Both the position numbers and the translations under genes were made by a program. From NCBI RefSeq assembly GCF_030010625.1, contig NZ_JASCXN010000026.1:1-64000 (forward strand): a DNA stretch of 64,000 nucleotides, given 5' to 3'. The notes beneath the pieces were generated by a model. It saw only the letters and a list, made by a program, of their open reading frames with translations. It searched no databases and was not told the DNA's origin. How positions within the stretch are numbered: the first letter of the stretch is position 1; every line of letters begins with the position of its first letter. This document shows positions 54,127-62,169 of the stretch, in pieces. This DNA is from Streptomyces sp. CC208A (GTDB lineage: Bacteria; Actinomycetota; Actinomycetes; Streptomycetales; Streptomycetaceae).

Positions 54127-55152
54127 TCACCGCCCCAGCCAGCCCCGCCTCTCCGCCAGCATTCCCGCCTCGAACCGTGACCGCGCCCCCAGCCGCTGCA
54201 TCAGCGAGGCCATCATCCGCCGCGCGGTGCGCACGCCGATGCCCAGGTGCCGGGCGGCCACCTCGTCCGTCATGCCCTGCCCGAGCAGCTTGAGCATCTG
54301 GCGCTCCTGCCCGGTCACCTCCTCCTCGCTCCGCTCCTGTTCCCGCTCCCGTCCCCGGTCCCCGTCCGTGCCGAACGGCGCCGCGTGCTCCCACACCGCC
54401 TCGTGCAGGGCCGTCAGGGCCGTGATGACCCCGGGACCGGAGAACTGCACCGCGCCGGCCGCGGTGTTGGCCGGGTCGACGGGCAGCAGCGCGGCCGTGT
54501 CGTCGAACAGCACCATGCGGATCGGCAGCACGGGCACGGTACGTACCTGGCCTCCGGACTCGGTCAGCCACCGCGCGTACCGGAAGGTGTCCTGGTCGTT
54601 GCGTACGGAGTCCTGGTACAGGGTGCGCATCGCCACCCCGCGCCCGAGCAGGGCCGCGTCGAGAGGCTTGGATGCCTCCAGCTGTGCGCGCGGCTGGGCT
54701 CCGCCCGGGTGGAAGGAGAGCAGCAGCCGCCGGCAGGAGTGGGTGAGGTGTTCCAGGCGGTCCTGGATCCGGTCGATCGACGACAGCTCCTCGTAGCGGT
54801 GCTCCGCGCCGCCCTCCGCGGCCTGCGCTTCCAGGAACTCCAGCGCGGCGGCCTGCCCGGCCGCGAACTCCTCCTGGACGCGGCGCACTTCCTCCTCACG
54901 GCGGGCCAGCAGGATCTGCACCCCGACGTCGAGACCGACCGGCCGCAGGACCGAGGAGTCGGAGAACCGGGGCCGGAGCAGCCGCAGTTCGGTCAGCCGG
55001 TCGAGGGCGGCGCGCACCTCCCCCTCGGACCTGGCCAGATGGACGCCGATCTCCGCAACGCCCCAGTCCGGCTGGTCGAGCATCGTGCGGTAAACGGCCT
55101 CCGACGTCGTGTCGACGCCAAGCGCGGACAACACAGAATCCCCCGTTGCCAT
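54127..55152 (-). CDS. TrmB-like/LuxR-type transcriptional regulator
   Basis: A 341-residue regulator. Residues about 10-65 resemble a TrmB-type winged helix (EAVYRTMLDQPDWGVAEIGVHLARSEGEVRAALDRLTELRLLRPR). The middle is a helical linker and a phospholipase-D-like sensor fold (LLLSFHPGGAQPRAQLEAS, MRTLYQDSVRNDQDTF, PIRMVLFDDTAALLPVD). A LuxR-type HTH closes the protein (VTGQERQMLKLLGQGMTDEVAARHLGIGVRTARRMMASLMQRLGARSRFEAG). ATG 55152 starts it. Divergent from an 85-residue gene, and tail-adjacent to the peptide gene upstream region; shared GGCAGG boxes suggest it controls both. Confidence 0.82.
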   Translation of the reverse strand: MATGDSVLSALGVDTTSEAVYRTMLDQPDWGVAEIGVHLARSEGEVRAALDRLTELRLLRPRFSDSSVLRPVGLDVGVQILLARREEEVRRVQEEFAAGQAAALEFLEAQAAEGGAEHRYEELSSIDRIQDRLEHLTHSCRRLLLSFHPGGAQPRAQLEASKPLDAALLGRGVAMRTLYQDSVRNDQDTFRYARWLTESGGQVRTVPVLPIRMVLFDDTAALLPVDPANTAAGAVQFSGPGVITALTALHEAVWEHAAPFGTDGDRGREREQERSEEEVTGQERQMLKLLGQGMTDEVAARHLGIGVRTARRMMASLMQRLGARSRFEAGMLAERRGWLGR

Positions 55153-55189
55153 GTACGTGTCGCGCGCCCGACGGAGATTTTTCCACGTC

Positions 55190-55226
55190 GGGCAGGAAAC
55201 TGCCCAGCCCCTTCCTGCCAGGCAGG
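55190..55226. promoter_or_regulatory. paired GGCAGG palindromes in the divergent regulator promoter
   Basis: GGGCAG-GAAA-CTGCCC (55190-55205) and CCTGCC-A-GGCAGG (55214-55226) are perfect palindromes with centres about 22 bp apart, two helical turns. They lie between the regulator ATG (55152) and the divergent gene at 55268 and match the boxes before the peptide gene. Probably operators of the regulator. Confidence 0.6.
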
Positions 55227-55267
55227 ACCCCTGCTGCGACACGTACCGCGCGGACAGGCTGACGGTC

Positions 55268-55525
55268 ATGCGTATTCCCGTCGTGACCATCGCCGATCTC
55301 CGCCGCACCGTGCCGCCGCCCCGCGGGCTCACGGACATCCTGTGGGCGCTGTCCCGCCCGGCGGACGGCATCGAGCACATCCACGTCGCCGCCGCCCCGG
55401 GGAACGCGGTGATCACGTACTTCCTGCGCGCCCCCGACGACCGGTCGGCCGTCGCGACGGCCAGAAGAGTGACGGACCGGGCGATCAGCCAGGCCCCGTC
55501 CCTCCACGGCTGGCACCGCCTGTGA
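55268..55525 (+). CDS. small hypothetical protein divergent from regulator
   Basis: An 85-residue soluble protein of unrecognised family: RIPVVTIADLRRTVPPPRGLTDILWALSRPADGIEHIHVAAAPGNAVITYFLRAPDDRSAVATARRVTDRAISQAPSLHGWHRL. The pattern of two strands and an amphipathic helix suggests a small alpha/beta domain. It starts 42 bp after the paired GGCAGG palindromes and is probably controlled by the divergent regulator, perhaps as part of the same circuit. Confidence 0.6.
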   Translation: MRIPVVTIADLRRTVPPPRGLTDILWALSRPADGIEHIHVAAAPGNAVITYFLRAPDDRSAVATARRVTDRAISQAPSLHGWHRL

Positions 55526-55615
55526 CACGGCCGGCCGCGCCGTGGAATCCGCCCGGTACGGACGACACCCGCCCTCCCCCGGGCGCCACCCTCGTGACCG
55601 GCCCCGTGACCGCCC

Positions 55616-56050
55616 TCAGTCGAGGCAGAACTCGTTGCCCTCCGGATCGGTCATCGTGATGTGGCCCACCTCCAGGCCGCCCGGCTCGATCCGGTACAGC
55701 CGCTTCGCCCCCAGCGCCTCCAGTCTGCCGGCCTCCGCCTCCAGCGCGGCCATCCGCTCGTCGCCGGTCAGGCCGGGTGCCGCGCGCACGTCCAGGTGCA
55801 CACGGTTCTTCGCCGTCTTCCCCTCCGGCACCCGCTGGAAGAACACCCGCGGCCCCTTGCCGTCCGGATCGACGAGGGCCGACCGGCTGTCGTGCAGCTC
55901 CGGCGGCACCCCCCACGCCGTCAGCGCAGCCTCCCAGTCCGCGAAGCCCCCGGGCGGCGGCTGCACGACGTACCCCAGCGCCTGAGCCCAGAACTCCGCC
56001 TGCGCCGCCGGGTCCGCGCAGTCGTACGTCACCTGGAATTCCTTGGACAT
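55616..56050 (-). CDS. VOC-family protein (glyoxalase-like)
   Basis: A 144-residue protein with the 'glyoxalase_6' type arrangement: FQVTYDCADPAAQAEFWAQALGYVVQPPP, RVFFQRVPEGKTAKNRVHLDVRA, and GHITMTDPEGNEFCLD at the end. These single-domain VOC proteins are abundant in Streptomyces and mostly uncharacterised. ATG 56050 has GAGGCGAGAG upstream. Confidence 0.82.
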   Translation of the reverse strand: MSKEFQVTYDCADPAAQAEFWAQALGYVVQPPPGGFADWEAALTAWGVPPELHDSRSALVDPDGKGPRVFFQRVPEGKTAKNRVHLDVRAAPGLTGDERMAALEAEAGRLEALGAKRLYRIEPGGLEVGHITMTDPEGNEFCLD

Positions 56051-56243
56051 GCTCTCGCCTCCGATCACTCGAAACCGTCACACGCACCGGCCCGGGCCAC
56101 CCCCCACCCGTCTCCCGGACCGCACCACCATCGTCACACCCCCCTCTGACAATCCACCGCCGACAGCGCCACGGGGCAGCAGAACCACAGGTCAGAAGGG
56201 GTACGGTGGCGGGCAGCGTGCCCCTTCCCTCAAGGACCCCGTC

Positions 56244-56777
56244 ATGACCGACAGCATTGCGCGCCTCCTCGACATCGCCCCGGCACCCGGCGCTCCCCGG
56301 CCAAAGGACTGGGGCGAGATCGAATGCGGCCTGGGGTGCGGACTTCCCACCGACTACAAGAAGTTCATCCACCTCTACGGAGGAGGCCACTGGGACGAAT
56401 ACCTGTACGTCCTGGAGCCCGGCTGTCCCAACGTGCACTACGACCTCGTCACATGGGCGAGGTGCCAGGCCGAAGACCTGCAAGACCTCTGGGAGTTCGA
56501 GAGGAAGCCGGTGGAGCTGGAGGCCGAGGGGGCCCGGGTCGTCCCTTGGGCCACCACGGACAACGGCGAATGCCTCTACTGGCTCGTCCATCCGGGTCTC
56601 CATCCGGATCACTGGACGGTGATGGTGAACGAGGCGCGGGGCGAACGGTGGGAGCATTTCCCCGTCTCCTGCACCCGGTTCCTCGCGTCCTGCCTCGACG
56701 GAGAACTGCGCTCGGGACTCCTTTCCTCCTCGTTCCCGCTTGCCGTGCACGAGTTCCGTGGGTTGGGTGCGGCGTGA
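56244..56777 (+). CDS. SMI1/KNR4 (SUKH) family protein
   Basis: A 177-residue protein with the SUKH core: GEIECGLGCGLPTDYKKFIHLYGGGHWDEYLYVLEPG at about 24-60, EGARVVPWATTDNGECLYWLV at 94-115, and WTVMVNEARGERWEHFPVSCTRFLASCLDGEL. Family members often act as immunity proteins against polymorphic toxins. It is followed after 220 bp by two Imm50 genes, which strengthens an immunity reading, although no toxin is visible. ATG 56244 begins it. Confidence 0.8.
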   Translation: MTDSIARLLDIAPAPGAPRPKDWGEIECGLGCGLPTDYKKFIHLYGGGHWDEYLYVLEPGCPNVHYDLVTWARCQAEDLQDLWEFERKPVELEAEGARVVPWATTDNGECLYWLVHPGLHPDHWTVMVNEARGERWEHFPVSCTRFLASCLDGELRSGLLSSSFPLAVHEFRGLGAA

Positions 56778-56997
56778 CAATGCGAGGCGGCGTCACTGAC
56801 CTCGTCCACACCTCCCGAAGGGAACCGGCAGTACGTACAGGCGGTTTGGACAGCACTTCCAAGGGCGCCCGACGTGGCATGGTCATCCGCTGCGCGCGGT
56901 TCTGCATCGTCTCCGTCTGCTTCTCGCCGCTTCTGAGCGCAGCCGTACGATGATGAGCGGAACGGGCGGGCGCCCGGCTGCGAGGAGCTCTGCCACC

Positions 56998-57501
56998 ATG
57001 CCTCTGAACTGGGTCGACTTGCTGGTGGATCCGAGAGACCTGCAAGCGCTCTATGGAGCCTTGCCGCCGTCGGGGCCCCTCGTCGTCCGGTCCGTCCACC
57101 TGAGTCGATACGGGCCCGCGCTCACGCTGCGGGCCGACTTGCCCACTTTTCCTCCGCATCCTCTTCCGGAGTGGGAGGAAGCGGGCTTCGACCGCATTCA
57201 GTGCCATCTCCAGTTCCTCGCGGTCGAGCGTCTGGAGATGCGGGGGTGGGCCTCTTCGGCCACGACCGACCTCCGCATCGAGGAATCGGGCGTGCGCAGA
57301 ATCCGGGTGACTGCGGAGTCGTCCTCGTTCGCCCTTTCCTTCGAGGCTTCCGATGACGTTCTCATCGGTCATCTGAGTGCCTTCTCCGTGGGGTCGGACG
57401 AAAGGGACAGCGGGCCCCGGGGGTTCTTCCGGAAGGTCGACTCCCGAAGGTTCGACACCCTGCCTGATCTCAGTGAAAAGACCTTCTATGAGCGGCTCTG
57501 A
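56998..57501 (+). CDS. Imm50-family immunity protein (paralogue 1)
   Basis: A 167-residue protein of the Imm50 type: NWVDLLVDPRDLQALYGALPPSGPLVVRSVHLSRYGPALTLRADLPTFPPHPLPEWEEAGFDRIQCHLQFLAVERLEMRGW, then FALSFEASDDVLIGHLSAFSV. Imm50 proteins are predicted immunity partners of secreted polymorphic toxins. ATG 56998 has GAGGAG ten bases upstream. Its end overlaps the next, paralogous gene by 14 bp, indicating a tandem duplication transcribed together. Confidence 0.78.
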   Translation: MPLNWVDLLVDPRDLQALYGALPPSGPLVVRSVHLSRYGPALTLRADLPTFPPHPLPEWEEAGFDRIQCHLQFLAVERLEMRGWASSATTDLRIEESGVRRIRVTAESSSFALSFEASDDVLIGHLSAFSVGSDERDSGPRGFFRKVDSRRFDTLPDLSEKTFYERL

Positions 57502-57931
57502 ATGGGTCGGCCTGTTGGCCGGCAACGACGGTGTCCGGGAGAGGTTCGGGGCCCTTCCCGGTCTTGACGCGTGCGACCTCTTCCACTGCCTCATCGACGA
57601 GCGGGGTGTCAGCGTCACGCTCGGGTTCGACGTGCGCCCCGCGCCTCCCGCCCTCCTTGAGGAATGGAGGGAGAAGAAGGAGGCCAACGCCTTCGAGTTC
57701 TTCCTCACCTTCACGTCGGTCACCGATCTGTACGTCTCAGGGTGGGGAGGAAGCATGAGGCGATCGGTTCAGATCCTCCGCGCACCAGAAGACGGAGGGA
57801 TCGCGGTGACGGTCGAGAGCCCGACGGAGCGTCTCGCGTTCCGCGCTCAGGAGGCGGCGATCTCCCGTGCCAGGACTTATCTCGCCTCCTCAGCGTCCAT
57901 CGCCGAGGCGGCTTTTCGAGGGGGGAGTTGA
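57488..57931 (+). CDS. Imm50-family immunity protein (paralogue 2)
   Basis: A 147-residue Imm50-type protein similar in plan to its upstream neighbour: EWVGLLAGNDGVRERFGALPGLDACDLFHCLIDERGVSVTLGFDVRPAPPALLEEWREKKEANAFEFFLTFTSVTDLYVSGW, then LAFRAQEAAISRARTYL. The two share the W...LL...FGALP...GW frame at modest identity, so the duplication is old. ATG 57488 lies within the end of the first copy. The GNAT gene starts one base after its stop. Confidence 0.78.
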   Translation: MSGSEWVGLLAGNDGVRERFGALPGLDACDLFHCLIDERGVSVTLGFDVRPAPPALLEEWREKKEANAFEFFLTFTSVTDLYVSGWGGSMRRSVQILRAPEDGGIAVTVESPTERLAFRAQEAAISRARTYLASSASIAEAAFRGGS

Positions 57932-57932
57932 G

Positions 57933-58511
57933 GTGGTGTCGGGGAAGGTCGTCATCGAGATGATCCCGGCCGGGGAACGGCTGGAGCTGGTGCCTCTGGA
58001 GGTGGGGCACGCCGAGGAGATGACCGTAGTGCTGGGAGATTCTGCTCTGCATGCGTTCATCGGGGGTACGCCGGAAAGCTTCGAGGAGTTGCGGGCCCGG
58101 TATGTGCGATGGGCCGCCGGGGCGCCCGAGGCCGGCACCACCTGGTGCAACTGGGTGATCCGGGCGCGGGACGAGGGGCGGCTCGTCGGGACCGTGCAGG
58201 CGACCGTCGCGGACGGCGTCGCCGAGGTCGCCTGGGTCGTCGGAGTCGCCTGGCAGGGTCGCGGGTACGCCTCCGAGGCGGCTCGCGCGCTCGTCGGGTG
58301 GCTGCGGCCCCGGGTCCGTACCGTCGTCGCGTGCATCCATCCCGACCACGCCGCCTCCGCCGCCGTCGCCCGCGCCGCCGGGCTCGTACCCACGCATGAG
58401 GTGTGCGACGGGGAGGTGCGGTGGGTGTCGGTGACCACGAGCGCAGCGGTGGACAGCGTGGCTTCCTGCGGCCGTGGGCCCTCCGGGGCGGGCCGTGCAT
58501 CCCCTTGGTGA
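57933..58511 (+). CDS. GNAT-family N-acetyltransferase
   Basis: A 192-residue RimJ/RimL-like acetyltransferase: LELVPLEVGHAEEMTVVLGDSALHAFIGGTPESFEELRARYVRW, then VNWVIRARDEGRLVGTVQATV-type text and AWVVGVAWQGRGYASEAARALVGWLRPR with the acetyl-CoA loop QGRGYASEA. It ends with an unrelated 25-residue Ser/Ala/Gly-rich tail. Start is GTG 57933 with GGGGGAG upstream; ATG 57960 is the alternative. The first base follows the Imm50 stop, so co-transcription is likely. The 247 bp after it (58512-58758) hold no gene I can support. Confidence 0.8.
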   Translation: MVSGKVVIEMIPAGERLELVPLEVGHAEEMTVVLGDSALHAFIGGTPESFEELRARYVRWAAGAPEAGTTWCNWVIRARDEGRLVGTVQATVADGVAEVAWVVGVAWQGRGYASEAARALVGWLRPRVRTVVACIHPDHAASAAVARAAGLVPTHEVCDGEVRWVSVTTSAAVDSVASCGRGPSGAGRASPW

Positions 58512-58758
58512 ATCCCGTGCCGTCCGTGGGGCGGCCCGCGCTCAGCGGGCGAAACAGGCGCGGACGGAACCCTCTGGGGCATGAGGCCGCGGCCACCGGC
58601 GCCGGCAAGGCGGAGCCCGTTCGACGGGTCCTCGCCCTGCTTCTGGACTCCTCGCCCGGGGCACAGATGGGCAGCGGAGCGTTTCCCGTCTTCGACAGCG
58701 GACTTCCACAGTCCGCGGACGCCGTCCATGCACTCGTGGGGCCAGGCGGTGACGGCTG

Positions 58759-60027
58759 TCAGGCCCACGGGATCGTCAGCCACGGACTGGTCGGGTCCGT
58801 CATCAGGACGCGATGGGTGCGGAGGCTCTCCTCGTACCAGTCGCCGAACTCCTCCTCGTCGAACTGGAGACACCGGCCCAGTGCATACGACGCGGAGAAA
58901 TCCGCCCACGAGCGGTAGTTGACCTGAACGAGGCGGCCGGCGCGGATGACGGCCGACTCGGCCTCCGCCACGCTGCCCAGCCGGGTGGCCACGCCCCACC
59001 GCGCCATCGCCGAGGCCCGGCCGTAGTCCCACGCGTCGACGCTGCGGATGTACGCGCCCTCCGCCAGGAGTCCGTCCGCGCGGAACCGCGCCTCGTAGCG
59101 GGTGATGCGGCCGATGAGCCGCTGGACACCCGCCACCTCGGATTCGAGCGTGGCGGTGGAGGTGACGCGGCCCTGCGTCACTCCGTCGGGCATGAGCCGC
59201 GGCTGCGCGGCCTCCTCGGCACGCGCGCGTATCACGCGCTCGGCCGCCTCCCGCCAGTGGTCGGTCGAGACCGGCCCCGCGAAGTCCCGCGCCATGGCGT
59301 GACGCAGTTGCAGGACGAACTCCCAGACGCTGCTGACCATGTCCGCCCGCAGCAGCCGTTCCAGCGCGTCGAGCCATTCCGCACGGTCGGTGATGCCCCA
59401 CCACCGGTCCAGCGCCTTCTTCTCCTTCACATACCCCCCGCCGTGGTTCGCCAGCGAGTTCCAGAACTGGCCGTTCTGGACGAAGAGTTGCGCGCCGACT
59501 CCCAGCCCGAAGGCCACCTGCCCCTGCCGTGGTCCACCCACCTCCAACGTGTGAACGGCGTACTGGGCCAGCCCGTGGGTCCTTTGGCCCCTCGCGTCGT
59601 GGTGCCACCGCCACAAGGCAAGGCCTTCCGGGCTCGCCGGTATGACGCCCTCGCACGGGCTGCCCGGATTCACGACGAGGTACGGCGGCTTGGTGGGTCC
59701 CCACCTCTCTGCGAGCCACCCCAGGTCGCAGGTGTCGAAAACCGGATCCGGAACGGGTGCGGGCAGCATTCCGGCGGTGTAGACGGCCAGGCAGTCCGAA
59801 CGTGTCCCGGGATTCCACGTGGGGTGCCAGTAGAACGTGTCGGGTTCGGCGTCCGACAAGGTGCGGGACTGCACCACGTACAGGTCAGCCTGCGCCACCA
59901 GGTCGTAGTAGGCGGGCCAGTCGCCGCGCACGCGCGCCTCGTACAGCCCGCGTTCGATGGCGCTGGGCGCCTGCCAGCCCTGCAGCGCGGGCTGCTGTCC
60001 CGGTCCAAGACTAGCTGTAGCGTCCAT
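58759..60027 (-). CDS. DUF1266-domain protein with SseB-like N-terminus
   Basis: A 422-residue soluble protein. Residues about 25-165 resemble the SseB/enhanced-serine-sensitivity fold (IERGLYEARVRGDWPAYYDLVAQADLYVVQSRTL, LAVYTAGMLPAP, PYLVVNPGSPCEGVIP). Residues about 175-415 form a DUF1266 domain: FGLGVGAQLFVQNGQFWNSLANHGGGYVKEKKALDRWWGITDRAEWLDALERLLRAD, and the late AWDYGRASAMARWGVATRLGSVAEAE. DUF1266 proteins occur near toxins and secretion genes but have no proven activity. ATG 60027; weak ribosome-binding site. Confidence 0.8.
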   Translation of the reverse strand: MDATASLGPGQQPALQGWQAPSAIERGLYEARVRGDWPAYYDLVAQADLYVVQSRTLSDAEPDTFYWHPTWNPGTRSDCLAVYTAGMLPAPVPDPVFDTCDLGWLAERWGPTKPPYLVVNPGSPCEGVIPASPEGLALWRWHHDARGQRTHGLAQYAVHTLEVGGPRQGQVAFGLGVGAQLFVQNGQFWNSLANHGGGYVKEKKALDRWWGITDRAEWLDALERLLRADMVSSVWEFVLQLRHAMARDFAGPVSTDHWREAAERVIRARAEEAAQPRLMPDGVTQGRVTSTATLESEVAGVQRLIGRITRYEARFRADGLLAEGAYIRSVDAWDYGRASAMARWGVATRLGSVAEAESAVIRAGRLVQVNYRSWADFSASYALGRCLQFDEEEFGDWYEESLRTHRVLMTDPTSPWLTIPWA

Positions 60028-60148
60028 GAACCAGATGCTACGAGCCAGGGCCGAGCACCCGCGCCGCCGTTCTCGGTCAGGAGGCGAGGTGACCGTGTCC
60101 TCCGTCGGACCGCCCGCGCTGCCGGGGCCGTACCCCACCCACGGACGG

Positions 60149-60180
60149 GGGCCCGGAACCGTGCGTACGGTTCCGGGCCC
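60149..60180 (-). terminator. strong hairpin terminator of aspS
   Basis: GGGCCCGGAACCGT (60149-60162), loop GCGT, and ACGGTTCCGGGCCC (60167-60180) form a perfect 14-bp stem with a 4-base loop, 22 bp beyond the aspS stop on the minus strand. Confidence 0.85.
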
Positions 60181-60201
60181 TCGTTCACGCGTCCGTCAGG
60201 G

Positions 60202-62025
60202 TCAGCGCGCCGCGTCCGGGTGCACCGACTCCGTGATCGGGCGGTCTTCCGGCTTCGCGGCCGGCTTCTCGACCGGCTTGCGGAGCTGGATGTTCAGTTC
60301 GCGGAGGCGGGACTCCTCCAGCTCGGTGGGGGCGCCCATCATGAGGTCCTGGGCGTTGCCGTTGAGCGGGAAGGCGATGGTCTCGCGGATGTTGGGCTCG
60401 TCGGCGAGGAGCATGACGATGCGGTCGACGCCGGGGGCGATGCCGCCGTGCGGCGGGGCGCCGTACTGGAAGGCGCGGAGCATGCCGGCGAACTCGGTCT
60501 CGACGGTCTCGCGGCTGTAGCCGGCGATCTCGAAGGCCTTGAACATGATCTCGGGCTCGTGGTTCCGGATGGCGCCGGAGGAGAGCTCGATGCCGTTGCA
60601 GACGATGTCGTACTGCCAGCCGAGGACGTCCAGCGGGTCCTGGGTCTCCAGGGCTTCGAGGCCGCCCTGCGGCATGGAGAAGGGGTTGTGCGAGAAGTCG
60701 ATCTTGCCGGTCTCCTCGTCCTTCTCGTACATCGGGAAGTCGACGATCCACGCGAAGCGGAAGACGTTCTCCTCGAAGCGGCCGGCGCGCTTGGCGGCCT
60801 CGACGCGGACCGGGCCCATGATCTTGGAGACCTCGTCGAACTCGCCGGCGCCGAAGAAGACGGCGTGGCCGGGCTTGAGGCCCAGGCGCTCGGTGAGGAC
60901 CTCGACGTTCTCCTCGGTGAGGAACTTGGCGATGGGGCCGGTGAGGGCGCCCGCCTCGCCGACGCGGATCCAGGCCAGGCCCTTGGCGCCGAGCGAGACC
61001 GCGTAGTCGCCGAGGGAGTCGAAGAACTTGCGGGGCTGGTCGCCGGTGTCCGGGACGGCGAGCGCGCGGACGTGCTTGCCGGCGAAGGCCTTGAACTCGG
61101 AGTTCTCGAAGACGTCGGTGAGGTCGACGAGCTCCAGGTCGGTACGGAGGTCCGGCTTGTCGTTGCCGTACTTCAGCATCGACTCGCGGAAGGGGATCCG
61201 CGGGAAGGGGGAGGTGACGTGGCGGCCGCCGCCGAACTCCTCGAAGAGCTCCGTCATGAGCTTCTCGATCGGCTGGAAGACGTCCTCCTGCTCGACGAAG
61301 CTCATCTCGACGTCGAGCTGGTAGAACTCGCCGGGCGAGCGGTCGGCGCGGGCGTCCTCGTCGCGGAAGCAGGGCGCGATCTGGAAGTAGCGGTCGAAGC
61401 CCGAGATCATGAACAGCTGCTTGAACTGCTGCGGGGCCTGCGGGAGCGCGTAGAACTTGCCCGGGTTGAGGCGGGAGGGGACGACGAAGTCACGGGCGCC
61501 CTCGGGAGAGGTCGCGGTGAGGATCGGGGTCGCCATCTCGTTGAAGCCGAGGGCCGTCATCTTGGAGCGGATGGCGGCGATGACGGCGGAGCGCAGCATG
61601 ATGTTGCGGTGCATGCGCTCGCGGCGCAGGTCGAGGAAGCGGTACTCCAGGCGCCGCTCCTCGTTGACGCCGTCGTCGGCGTTGATGGTGAAGGGGATCT
61701 GCTTGGCGGCGCCGAGGACCTCGACCTCGCCGACCTCGACCTCGACCTCGCCGGTGGGCAGCTCGGGGTTGACGTTCTCCGCGCCGCGCGAGACGACCTT
61801 GCCGTCGACGCGGACGACGGACTCCTTCGTCAGCTTGTCGAGGGCCTCGTAGGCGGGGGTGCCGGGGCGGGCGACGAGCTGCGTGATGCCGTAGTGGTCG
61901 CGCAGATCGATGAAGAGGATGCCGCCCAGGTCGCGCCGATTGTGCAGCCAGCCGCTCAGCCGGACGTCGGTGCCGACGTCAGAGGCGCGGAGCTCGCCGC
62001 AGGTGTGGGACCTGTACCGATGCAT
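60202..62025 (-). CDS. aspS: aspartyl-tRNA synthetase
   Basis: A 607-residue bacterial-type class II aminoacyl-tRNA synthetase. The N-terminal OB fold (residues 1-110) begins HRYRSHTCGELRASDVGTDVRLSGWLHNRRDLGGILFIDLRDHYG. Class II motifs: motif 1 near RREMHRNIMLRSAVIAAIRSKM, motif 2 (FKQLFMISGFDRYFQIAPCFRDEDARADR), the bacterial GAD insert, and motif 3 (GIAPGVDRIVMLLADEPNIRETIAFP). It may be discriminating or non-discriminating; the window gives no Gat genes to decide. A strong hairpin follows. Confidence 0.96.
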   Translation of the reverse strand: MHRYRSHTCGELRASDVGTDVRLSGWLHNRRDLGGILFIDLRDHYGITQLVARPGTPAYEALDKLTKESVVRVDGKVVSRGAENVNPELPTGEVEVEVGEVEVLGAAKQIPFTINADDGVNEERRLEYRFLDLRRERMHRNIMLRSAVIAAIRSKMTALGFNEMATPILTATSPEGARDFVVPSRLNPGKFYALPQAPQQFKQLFMISGFDRYFQIAPCFRDEDARADRSPGEFYQLDVEMSFVEQEDVFQPIEKLMTELFEEFGGGRHVTSPFPRIPFRESMLKYGNDKPDLRTDLELVDLTDVFENSEFKAFAGKHVRALAVPDTGDQPRKFFDSLGDYAVSLGAKGLAWIRVGEAGALTGPIAKFLTEENVEVLTERLGLKPGHAVFFGAGEFDEVSKIMGPVRVEAAKRAGRFEENVFRFAWIVDFPMYEKDEETGKIDFSHNPFSMPQGGLEALETQDPLDVLGWQYDIVCNGIELSSGAIRNHEPEIMFKAFEIAGYSRETVETEFAGMLRAFQYGAPPHGGIAPGVDRIVMLLADEPNIRETIAFPLNGNAQDLMMGAPTELEESRLRELNIQLRKPVEKPAAKPEDRPITESVHPDAAR

Positions 62026-62169
62026 CGTCGTTCATCCAGTCTTCGGGATCGAGAGGGAAGTCTCGGCCCGGACAGTGCCAGGGCCGCCCCCAGCCTACCG
62101 GCCACCCAAAGATCGCGATTCGAATACTCTCGGTGGCGACCCCGAGTCCGATATTCATAAAGTAGGGCA

